In this document: piece after piece, positions 25,032-31,909 of the stretch
How positions within the stretch are numbered: position 1 is the first letter of the stretch
Layout: each line of letters starts with the position of its first letter
Assembly: GCA_050108195.1 (NCBI GenBank)
Contig: JBNIDL010000002.1
Location: 14,758 to 78,757, forward strand
Length of the DNA: 64,000 nt
Direction: 5' to 3'
DNA from: JBNIDL01 sp050108195
GTDB lineage: Bacteria; Pseudomonadota; Gammaproteobacteria; Enterobacterales; Enterobacteriaceae
Notes under the pieces: model-generated
Seen by the model: only the letters and a program-made list of their open reading frames with translations
Databases searched by the model: none
Told to the model about the DNA's origin: nothing
Made by a program: the position numbers and the translations under genes

Positions 25032-25321
25032 TATACTTTCTCATTTGAACTTTTTATTTTTCTATCAGCTGAATGATTTTTAAATGTTCTAGTAGAAACG
25101 AATTCCCCTAATTTGTGACCAACCATTTCATTTATTATAAATACAGGTATATGCTTTCTACCATTATGGACACATATTGTCAAGCCAACCATATTTGGAA
25201 ATATAGTAGACCTACGAGACCAAGTTTTAATTGGTTTCCTATTTTTATTTTTTAAAGAGTTTTCCACTTTTTTAAACAAATGAATATCTATAAAAGGTCC
25301 TTTTTTAACTGATCTTGGCAT
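25031..25321 (-). CDS. rpsS: 30S ribosomal protein S19
   Basis: Small-subunit head protein at bridge B1a. It is 96 residues (E. coli 92). MPRSVKKGPFIDIHLFKKVE, IKTWSRRSTIFPNMVGLTI and HNGRKHIPVFINEM-like sequence (HNGRKHIPVFIINEMVGHKL), followed by GEFVSTRTFKNH, are diagnostic. It lies 7 bases after rplB and overlaps the rplV start by one base. Confidence 0.98.
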   Translation of the reverse strand: MPRSVKKGPFIDIHLFKKVENSLKNKNRKPIKTWSRRSTIFPNMVGLTICVHNGRKHIPVFIINEMVGHKLGEFVSTRTFKNHSADRKIKSSNEKV

Positions 25322-25328
25322 AATATAA

Positions 25329-26162
25329 TTATCTCCTATTTTTTTTTCTTAAAATTATAAATTTGTCAGTTCTTTTATTATTTCTTGTTTTTTTGCCTTT
25401 ACTAGATTTACCCCAAGGCGATACAGGATGTTTACCAAAATTTCTACCCTCACCTCCACCATGAGGATGATCTACTGGATTCATTGCTGTCCCTCTTACA
25501 GTAGGTCTAATTCCTAAATGACGACTCGCACCTGCCTTACCGAGTCTTTTAAGTGTATTATTACTATTGCTGACCTCTCCTATAGTAGCTCTACAAACAT
25601 TATTAATTTTTCTTATTTCCCCAGATCTTAATCTAATGTTAACGTAATTTTTAGATTTAGAAATAATTTGAGCATATGAACCAGCAGATCTAATTAATTG
25701 TCCACCTTTATTTATTTTAAGTTCTATATTATGAATATGTGTACCTATTGGAATATATTTCAATAACAATGAATTACCTTCTTTTATTTCAGTTTTCTTA
25801 CTGGAGTATATATAATCACCTTTTTTCATATTTTTTGTAGACAAAATATATCTTCTTTCACCATCTTCATATAAAATCAATGCTATGTAAGATGTTCTAT
25901 TTGGATCATATTCAATTCTTTCAACTTTTCCAAAAATATCAAATTTATTTCTTTTAAAGTCTATAATTCTATATTTTCTTTTATGTCTTCCACCTGTATG
26001 TCTAACAGTAATTCTACCACTTGAATTTCTTCCGCTTTTATTTTTTAAAGAAGACATTAATTTAAAATGAAATTTTTTACCCTTATACAAATTAGAGTTT
26101 TTTATTTTTACTGCATGTCTTTTTCCTGGAGTTATAGGTTTAAAATGTATTATTTCAGTCAT
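25329..26162 (-). CDS. rplB: 50S ribosomal protein L2
   Basis: Core large-subunit protein near the peptidyl transferase centre. It is 277 residues (E. coli 273). Readable parts are the N-terminal FKPITPGKRHAVKI, GRNSSGRITVRHTGGRHKRK, the central YDPNRTSYIALILYEDGERR and the C-terminal RGTAMNPVDHPHGGGEGRN block, which contains the key histidine. It is in the standard S10 order between rplW and rpsS. Confidence 0.98.
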   Translation of the reverse strand: MTEIIHFKPITPGKRHAVKIKNSNLYKGKKFHFKLMSSLKNKSGRNSSGRITVRHTGGRHKRKYRIIDFKRNKFDIFGKVERIEYDPNRTSYIALILYEDGERRYILSTKNMKKGDYIYSSKKTEIKEGNSLLLKYIPIGTHIHNIELKINKGGQLIRSAGSYAQIISKSKNYVNIRLRSGEIRKINNVCRATIGEVSNSNNTLKRLGKAGASRHLGIRPTVRGTAMNPVDHPHGGGEGRNFGKHPVSPWGKSSKGKKTRNNKRTDKFIILRKKNRR

Positions 26163-26175
26163 TAAAATTACCTTT

Positions 26176-26478
26176 TTATTCAGAAATTTTAAGTAAATCT
26201 ATTTTGCTTTTTTCATCTATTTTAACATAAGCTTTCTTCCATTTCTTTCTTCTACTAATATTTTTCATATTTTTTTTAATTTTGCTTTTAACTACAATTG
26301 TGTTTATAGAAATAACATTAACTTTAAATATTTTTTCAATTGCTTCTTTTATTTCTTTTTTATTGGAAAAAATATTAACTTTAAAAATTATAGTGTTATT
26401 TTTTTCTAATTGATATGTAGATTTTTCAGATTTGTAATTACAAATTACTGTTCTCATTAATTTTTCATTATTATTCAT
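26176..26478 (-). CDS. rplW: 50S ribosomal protein L23
   Basis: Docking protein at the nascent-chain exit for trigger factor and SRP. It is 100 residues, the E. coli length. Recognisable parts are EKSTYQLEKNNTIIFKV, SNKKEIKEAIEKIFKVNVIS, the INTIVVKSK loop and RRKKWKKAYVKI. The N-terminus is drifted. The start overlaps the rplD stop by one base (TAATG). Confidence 0.95.
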   Translation of the reverse strand: MNNNEKLMRTVICNYKSEKSTYQLEKNNTIIFKVNIFSNKKEIKEAIEKIFKVNVISINTIVVKSKIKKNMKNISRRKKWKKAYVKIDEKSKIDLLKISE

Positions 26479-27083
26479 TAAATTAACCTTTTTTCTATAT
26501 TTTTAACTGCTTTACAATTTGCAATAACATTTTCATAAGAAACTAATTTCAAAGGATTTATTTGATTAGAACTACATACTTCTATTTTTTTTATATTACG
26601 TGAAGCTAAATTTACGTATTTATTAATAGGATCTAAAATTATTAGAGCGTTTAATACACTTAATTTTATCAATTTACAATAAAGTAACTTAGTTTTCGGA
26701 AAATCTATTTCAAATCTTTCAAAAATCAAAACTTTATTTTTTCTAAAAAGTTCAGAAAATAAACTTTTTATAGCTATAATATACATTTTTTTGTTAATTT
26801 TTTTGTTGTAGTTTCTTTCGTTATTAGGAAATGCTACACCTCCAGATCTCCATATAGGACTTTTTATGCTACCAGCTCTAGCTCTACCTGTTCCTTTCTG
26901 TCTCCAAGGCTTCTTGTTAGATCCAGAAATTTTAGATCTATTTTTCTTTGAACTTATATTAAATCTTGTATTTGACATCAAAGAAGTTATTATTTGGTGT
27001 ATTAATTTTTTTTTTAAATCTACATTAAATATAGAATCAGATAAATTTATAAAGTTATTTGTATCTAAAACTTTTATTTTCAT
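26478..27083 (-). CDS. rplD: 50S ribosomal protein L4
   Basis: Exit-tunnel protein; in E. coli it also represses the S10 operon via the rpsJ leader. It is 201 residues (E. coli 201). The tunnel loop is conserved (SGSNKKPWRQKGTGRARAGS, then IKSPIWRSGGVAF), followed by KINKKMYIIAIKSLFSEL. Here a tRNA gene lies 31 bases before rpsJ, so the long E. coli leader that L4 binds cannot exist in that form. The start overlaps rplC by 29 bases. Confidence 0.97.
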   Translation of the reverse strand: MKIKVLDTNNFINLSDSIFNVDLKKKLIHQIITSLMSNTRFNISSKKNRSKISGSNKKPWRQKGTGRARAGSIKSPIWRSGGVAFPNNERNYNKKINKKMYIIAIKSLFSELFRKNKVLIFERFEIDFPKTKLLYCKLIKLSVLNALIILDPINKYVNLASRNIKKIEVCSSNQINPLKLVSYENVIANCKAVKNIEKRLI

Positions 27084-27723
27084 ATTTTTTATTTTTTTTA
27101 GAATTTTTTATAATTAAGAATTTGTTTACGTTTCCTGGAACAGATCCTTTTAATAGTAATAAAGAATTTTTATAATTTATTTCTATAATTGACAAATTTT
27201 GCACAGTAATTCTTTCGTTTCCAAGATGACCAGCCATTTTTTTTCCTTTAAATACTCTACCAGGGCTCTGGTTTTGTCCAATTGATCCTGGCTTTCTATG
27301 TGAAAGCGAATTTCCATGGCTAGAATCTTGTGTACTAAAATTCCATCTTTTTACAGTTCCAGAAAAACCTTTTCCCTTAGATATTCCCGTAACATCAACT
27401 TTTTTAATATTACTAAATATACTTATATCTATATAATCTCCTACTTTATATTTATTATTTCCATCATATCTTAATTCCCATAACCCAAGTCCTACTTTTA
27501 AATTAGATTTATTAAAATGCCCTATAAATGATTTATTTTTAAAAAAATATTTTTTATTAAATCCAGTAGTAACTTGTAAAGCGTTATAACCGTCTTTTAT
27601 TACATTTTTTATTTGAACTATATAATTTTTTTTTACCAAAATAATTGTTATAGGTACAGATACAAAATTCTCGTCAAAAATTCTAGTCATGCCTATTTTT
27701 TTACCTACTATTCTATCAATCAT
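27055..27723 (-). CDS. rplC: 50S ribosomal protein L3
   Basis: Early-assembly large-subunit protein. It is 222 residues (E. coli 209), the excess being a Lys/Asn-rich C-terminal tail of about 13 residues that runs into the rplD start. Signatures are IGRKIGMT-like IVGKKIGMTRIFDE, the segment VTGISKGKGFSGTVKRWNF, and GSIGQNQSPGRVFKGKKMAG, which carries the glutamine methylated by PrmB in E. coli. It lies 8 bases after rpsJ. Confidence 0.97.
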   Translation of the reverse strand: MIDRIVGKKIGMTRIFDENFVSVPITIILVKKNYIVQIKNVIKDGYNALQVTTGFNKKYFFKNKSFIGHFNKSNLKVGLGLWELRYDGNNKYKVGDYIDISIFSNIKKVDVTGISKGKGFSGTVKRWNFSTQDSSHGNSLSHRKPGSIGQNQSPGRVFKGKKMAGHLGNERITVQNLSIIEINYKNSLLLLKGSVPGNVNKFLIIKNSKKNKKYENKSFRYK

Positions 27724-27731
27724 AAATTTAC

Positions 27732-28052
27732 CTATTTTTTTTTACCTAAGCTTATTTGTACTTCCACACCAGGTGATAAATTTAATTTCATTAATGCATC
27801 TACTGTTTTATCTGTTGGATAAATTATATCTACTAATCTTTTATATGTACATATTTCATATTGATCTCTCGCATCTTTGTCAACGTGAGGAGATATTAGT
27901 ATAGTAAATTTTTTTTTCCTTGTAGGAAGTGGAACAGGACCTTTAACTTGAGCACCTGTTTTTTTTGCAGTAATAATTATTTGTTTAGTAGACAAATCAA
28001 TAAGACGATAATCAAAAGATTTTAATCTTATTCTAATTCTATTTCTTTGCAA
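27732..28052 (-). CDS. rpsJ: 30S ribosomal protein S10 (TTG start)
   Basis: Small-subunit protein and NusB partner in antitermination. It is 106 residues (E. coli 103). The start appears to be TTG 28052: the following residues QRNRIRIRLKSFDYRLID align with the E. coli N-terminus, no ATG is available nearby, and a GGAG Shine-Dalgarno sequence lies 10 bases upstream. KGPVPLPTRKKKFTILISPH and the tail ALMKLNLSPGVEVQISLG are intact. It is the first gene of the ribosomal cluster, 31 bases downstream of tRNA-Thr(GGU). Confidence 0.96.
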   Translation of the reverse strand: MQRNRIRIRLKSFDYRLIDLSTKQIIITAKKTGAQVKGPVPLPTRKKKFTILISPHVDKDARDQYEICTYKRLVDIIYPTDKTVDALMKLNLSPGVEVQISLGKKK

Positions 28053-28083
28053 TTTTAAATATCTCCAGTTAAATTAAATTTAT

Positions 28084-28157
28084 TGCTGATAGACAGATTT
28101 GAACTGTCGACCTCATCTATACCAAAGACGTGCTCTTCCATACTGAGCTATATCAGC
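28084..28157 (-). tRNA. thrT: tRNA-Thr (anticodon GGU)
   Basis: Full cloverleaf on the minus strand. The acceptor stem GCTGATA pairs with TATCAGC, the anticodon loop is TTGGTAT on a 5-bp stem, and the T arm is GACAG-TTCAAAT-CTGTC. It closely resembles E. coli thrT. No CCA is encoded: the discriminator A is followed by ATA. It lies 31 bases upstream of the rpsJ start codon, so it is probably cut from the same transcript. Confidence 0.96.
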
Positions 28158-28169
28158 TAAATAATAAGA

Positions 28170-28240
28170 AGCGGACAGTGGGAATTGAACCCACATCTCT
28201 AGCTTGGAAGGCTAAAGTAATTCCATTATACTATGCCCGC
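28170..28240 (-). tRNA. glyT: tRNA-Gly (anticodon UCC)
   Basis: The acceptor GCGGGCA pairs with TGTCCGC (one G-U), the anticodon loop is CTTCCAA, and the T arm is GTGGG-TTCAATT-CCCAC. It corresponds to E. coli glyT in the thrU-tyrU-glyT-thrT cluster. Discriminator U; no CCA encoded. It lies 12 bases from thrT. Confidence 0.96.
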
Positions 28241-28273
28241 TAACTAAAAAAAAATTAATTAAATTATAAAATA

Positions 28274-28347
28274 TGCCGGTAGAAGGAATTGAACCATCAA
28301 CCTACTGATTACAAATCAGTTGCTCTACCAAATTGAGCTATACCGGC
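28274..28347 (-). tRNA. thrU: tRNA-Thr (anticodon UGU)
   Basis: The acceptor GCCGGTA pairs with TACCGGC. The anticodon arm ACTGA-TTTGTAA-TCAGT matches E. coli thrU almost exactly. Discriminator A; no CCA encoded (followed by TAT). It is the first gene of a three-tRNA cluster; the tyrU of E. coli, which should follow, is missing. Confidence 0.96.
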
Positions 28348-28366
28348 ATTTTTTTAGGTGAATACA

Positions 28367-28395
28367 ATTATATATTATACCTATAAATATGTCAC
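28367..28395 (-). promoter_or_regulatory. candidate promoter for thrU-glyT-thrT-rpsJ
   Basis: Minus-strand -35 GTGACA (28395-28390) and -10 TATAAT (28372-28367) are separated by 17 bases. Transcription would start about 12 bases before the mature 5' end of tRNA-Thr(UGU). With no gap of more than 33 bases down to rpsJ, this promoter could drive the whole ribosomal protein cluster. This is inference from spacing; a second TATAAT at 28379-28374 is out of register. Confidence 0.55.
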
Positions 28396-28461
28396 TTTAT
28401 TTTAACAATTGCAGATGTTACTATTTTTAAAAAATCATAAAAAATTTAACATAAAAAAAAC

Positions 28462-29322
28462 ATGTTAATTAAAAAAAAAAATAAAAAAATTAAACTGATA
28501 ATTAGTAGGTTAAGTTTAAAAGAAACACTTAGATTCATACCTAAAAAAATTATAGATTTAGTTAAATACAAATTTAAAAAAAAAAACATCATAAATTTAA
28601 AAGAATTGTTTAATATTTATTTGCCAATATCAAAAATACTAAACTATAAACTAGATAACTTTAAATTTAAAAAAAAAATCAAATATGAAAATAATCCATT
28701 TATAATAGGGATAACAGGAAGTGTGTCAGTAGGAAAAACTACAACTGCAAAAATTTTAAAAAAATTACTTAATTGTTGGAAAAAAAAATATAAGATAGAA
28801 ATTATAAGTACAGACGGTTTTTTATATTCAAGTAAATTATTAAAAAAAAAAAAAATAATAAGAAAAAAAGGATTTCCAGAATCATATAATAAAAAAAACA
28901 TAATTAATTTTTTAAAAAAGATAAAAAAAGGTAAATCTTTTAACATACCAAAATATTCTCACAAACTTTCTAATGTTCATAAAAAAAAAAAAATAAAATT
29001 AAAAAACTTAAAAGTTCTCATAATAGAAGGAATAAATATATTTCAAAAGAATTTCATAAATTTAAAAAAATTAAAAATTTACAAATTTATAAATTATATA
29101 ATCTATATTAATGCTTCTGAAAATTTAACAAAAAAATGGTACATGAAAAGACATATAAAACTAAAAAATAAAAAAATAAATATATTAAAATTAGAAGAAA
29201 AATGGACTAAGACAAATTTAGTAAATTTAAAAAAAAATATATTAAAAACAAAGGAATACGCAAATATTATAATAAACAAAAAAAATAATCATTTTGTAAA
29301 AAACATAAAAATAATAAACTAA
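28462..29322 (+). CDS. coaA: pantothenate kinase, type I
   Basis: ATP-dependent first step from pantothenate to CoA. It is 286 residues (E. coli 316). The Walker A loop is ITGSVSVGKTTTAKIL. Also visible are SRLSLKE near the start, IISTDGFLYSSK with the catalytic Asp, KKGFPESYNKKNIINFL, PKYSH and LIIEGINIFQ. About 20 residues are missing from the E. coli segment between RFLKFREG and LWKEINWLNL. Two long A runs (28842-28855 and 28981-28993) lie within the gene. Its end shares CTAA with the convergent murB stop, where birA sits in E. coli. Confidence 0.94.
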   Translation: MLIKKKNKKIKLIISRLSLKETLRFIPKKIIDLVKYKFKKKNIINLKELFNIYLPISKILNYKLDNFKFKKKIKYENNPFIIGITGSVSVGKTTTAKILKKLLNCWKKKYKIEIISTDGFLYSSKLLKKKKIIRKKGFPESYNKKNIINFLKKIKKGKSFNIPKYSHKLSNVHKKKKIKLKNLKVLIIEGINIFQKNFINLKKLKIYKFINYIIYINASENLTKKWYMKRHIKLKNKKINILKLEEKWTKTNLVNLKKNILKTKEYANIIINKKNNHFVKNIKIIN

Positions 29323-30362
29323 AATTTTGTTTTTTTCATATTTTTTAAAAAATTATATGAATTTATTTCACCATAGTATGAAATAAATCTTACTTCAGGC
29401 TCTAAATTTACAGAAAATTTTTTAAAAACACATAAATGTATATATTTTGCTAATTTTATTATACTATTGGATTTTTTATTATTTGGATAACTTACAATAA
29501 TTAAAGGATTATATTTATATACAAAAGAATTTCCAATTTTTAATCCTTTTAAATAACATTTATCTATCATATAAGAAGCGGATAAAATTATACTATTTTT
29601 TGAAAAATTTTTAAAAGGAACATTTTTATATTTATTTATATACATTTTTTCAACAACTGGATTTTTAAAAAAACTTCCAGCATTTCCTAAAAATTTAGGA
29701 TTTGGTATTTTTTTTTTTCTTATTTTATTTATTAAACTATATATATAATTTGAAGACACATATTGATTTTTTAAAAAAAACAATTCTTTATGCAATAAGC
29801 ATGGAAACCAATTTTTTGTAATCTTAAGACAAACAGACAAAACAGCATAATATTTTCCAAAGTAAATATTTTTAAATAAACTACCTCTATATTTAAAATC
29901 GCATAGTTTTTTATTTATTTTATATATATTTCCATTCAATAAATTTATTACTTCAACATATTTACAAAATTTCTTTATTTCCATACCATATGCACCTATA
30001 TTATGAATTACTGCAGATCCGACACATCCAGGAATGAAAGCTAAATTTTCTAATCCATAAATTTTATTATACATGCATATATTTACTAATTTTCTCCATT
30101 TTTCTCCTGAATTACAATTAACTAAATAATATTTTTTACGTTCCATTATAGAGATACCAAATATTCTATTTATTACAACTAAACCATAATAATTTTTTAA
30201 AAATAAAATATTGCTTCCTTCTCCTAAAATAATAAAAGGTATTTTTTTTAATAAACATCTCTTATAAAAATATAAGAGCTCTTCTTTTGTATATACTATT
30301 ACTACATCATATGAATAAACTTTTTCAGAAAAAGTATGAAAATTTTTTAATGATTTAAACAT
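29319..30362 (-). CDS. murB: UDP-N-acetylenolpyruvoylglucosamine reductase
   Basis: FAD-dependent second step to UDP-MurNAc in peptidoglycan synthesis. ATG 30362 gives 347 residues (E. coli 342); an in-frame TTG two codons earlier is less likely. Motifs are FIILGEGSNILFL (FAD binding), GLENLAFIPGCVGSAVIHNI, GAYGMEI, FKYRGSLFKN, GNAGSFFKNPVV with the catalytic Ser, and LEPEVRFISYYGE. It is of the E. coli type I form. birA, which follows murB in E. coli, is deleted. Confidence 0.96.
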   Translation of the reverse strand: MFKSLKNFHTFSEKVYSYDVVIVYTKEELLYFYKRCLLKKIPFIILGEGSNILFLKNYYGLVVINRIFGISIMERKKYYLVNCNSGEKWRKLVNICMYNKIYGLENLAFIPGCVGSAVIHNIGAYGMEIKKFCKYVEVINLLNGNIYKINKKLCDFKYRGSLFKNIYFGKYYAVLSVCLKITKNWFPCLLHKELFFLKNQYVSSNYIYSLINKIRKKKIPNPKFLGNAGSFFKNPVVEKMYINKYKNVPFKNFSKNSIILSASYMIDKCYLKGLKIGNSFVYKYNPLIIVSYPNNKKSNSIIKLAKYIHLCVFKKFSVNLEPEVRFISYYGEINSYNFLKNMKKTKF

Positions 30363-30383
30363 ATACAATATTATTTTTATTAA

Positions 30384-31250
30384 TTATTGTTTTGATTCTA
30401 TAATTAGTTTTATTTTTTTCATAGCCGATTTTTCTAATTGTCTTATTCTTTCCGCTGATACTTTGTATTTATTAGCTAATTCTTTTAAAGTACTTTTTGA
30501 ATTTTTATTGAGCCATCTAGAATATATTATATTCTTACTTCTTTCATCTAAGTTGTTTAATGCTAAAATTAAAGTGTTTGAAGCGTGATTGCACCAATTT
30601 TCTTTTTCTATACTATTAGCAAAGTTAGATTTGTTATCTTTTAAATATAAAATAGGAGCTAAATATTTAGAACTTTCATAACATTCATCATCGTAAAAAG
30701 GATCAAAATTCATATCTTGCATTGACATTCTAGATTCCATTTCTTTCACATCCTTACTATTTACTCCCAGTTTTTTTGCTACATAAAGTGTTTCTTTTTT
30801 ATTAAACCACCCCAAACGTTTTTTTGTTTTTCTAAGATTAAAAAATAATTTTCTTTGAGCTTTAGTTGTGGCAACTTTAACTATTCTCCAATTTTTTAGA
30901 ACATACTCATGTATTTCAGCCTTTATCCAATGAATAGCAAAAGATACAAGTCTTACACCGACAGATGGATTAAATCTTTTTATTGCTTTCATTAATCCTA
31001 TATTTCCTTCTTGTATTAAATCCGATTGAGGTAACCCATATCCTGAATAGTTTTTAGCTATATGAACTACAAATTTTAAATGAGAAAGAATTAATTTTTT
31101 AGCTGCTTTTAAATCTTTATTGTAATATAATCTATGAAATAACATTTTTTCTTCTTCTTCTAAAAGAATAGGGTAAGAATTAACCATTCTTGTATAAGAA
31201 TCATATGTTTTAGTAATATAGTTTAGCTTATTTTTATTCTTTTTAATCAT
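30384..31250 (-). CDS. rpoH: RNA polymerase sigma factor RpoH (sigma-32)
   Basis: Heat-shock sigma factor. It is 288 residues (E. coli 284). Region 2 is nearly unchanged (AKNYSGYGLPQSDLIQEGNI, then VGVRLVSFAIHWIKAEIHEY), the RpoH box KAQRKLFFNLRKTKKRLGWF is present, and region 4 ends TLKELANKYKVSAERIRQLE. It is well preserved for a reduced genome and probably important for chaperone expression. It follows murB by 21 bases upstream on the same strand and is divergent from rsmD as in E. coli. Confidence 0.97.
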   Translation of the reverse strand: MIKKNKNKLNYITKTYDSYTRMVNSYPILLEEEEKMLFHRLYYNKDLKAAKKLILSHLKFVVHIAKNYSGYGLPQSDLIQEGNIGLMKAIKRFNPSVGVRLVSFAIHWIKAEIHEYVLKNWRIVKVATTKAQRKLFFNLRKTKKRLGWFNKKETLYVAKKLGVNSKDVKEMESRMSMQDMNFDPFYDDECYESSKYLAPILYLKDNKSNFANSIEKENWCNHASNTLILALNNLDERSKNIIYSRWLNKNSKSTLKELANKYKVSAERIRQLEKSAMKKIKLIIESKQ

Positions 31251-31330
31251 ATAGTTTATTAATTTAAGAATTATTTAAAAAAAAATAAAAAAATTTAATT
31301 TTTTAATATTATAATAAAATATATATATAA

Positions 31331-31909
31331 ATGAACAACATAAAAAAAAAAATCAATAAAAAAAGAAAATTTATAAAAATTTCTGGAGGTTATTTAAAAG
31401 GAAAAAAAATATTTACAGAAAAAATAATTGAGTTAAGACCAACAACTTGTTTTATGAGAAGAATATTATTTGAAGAGTGGTTAAAAGAAAAAATAAAAAA
31501 AAAAAATTGTTTAGATTGTTTTGCAGGAAGTGGAATATTAAGTTTTGAAGCATTGTCTAGAAACGCAAATTCAGTTACATTAATAGAATCAAATAAAAGA
31601 ACATATAATTTAATATTAAAAAATATAAAAAATTTTAAGAAATATAAAATTAAAATAATTAATTTAAATTTTAATAAAGTAATAAAAAATATAAATAAAA
31701 AATTTGATCTAATTTTCTTAGATCCTCCATTCAAATTAAACATAATAAAAAAATCTATTTTTTTAATTGATAAATATAAAATAGCAAAAAAAGGTTGTTT
31801 TGTTTATGTAGAATCAAACATTGAAGTAAAACCTCCAAAAGAATGGAAATTATATAAAAAAAAAAAAAAAAATAAAAAACATTTTAATTTATATAAACTA
31901 AAATGTTAA
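31331..31909 (+). CDS. rsmD: 16S rRNA (guanine966-N2)-methyltransferase
   Basis: SAM-dependent rRNA methylase. It is 192 residues (E. coli 198). Motifs are ISGGYLKGKKI near the N-terminus, RPTTCFMRRILFEEWL, the SAM motif LDCFAGSGILSFEALSR and the catalytic LDPPFK. A TATAAT lies at 31310-31315. The 3' part contains a run of 17 A (31856-31872) coding for lysines; the frame is kept in the sequence, and the residues after it (HFNLYKLKC) still match the family. The end overlaps gor by 12 bases. Confidence 0.95.
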   Translation: MNNIKKKINKKRKFIKISGGYLKGKKIFTEKIIELRPTTCFMRRILFEEWLKEKIKKKNCLDCFAGSGILSFEALSRNANSVTLIESNKRTYNLILKNIKNFKKYKIKIINLNFNKVIKNINKKFDLIFLDPPFKLNIIKKSIFLIDKYKIAKKGCFVYVESNIEVKPPKEWKLYKKKKKNKKHFNLYKLKC

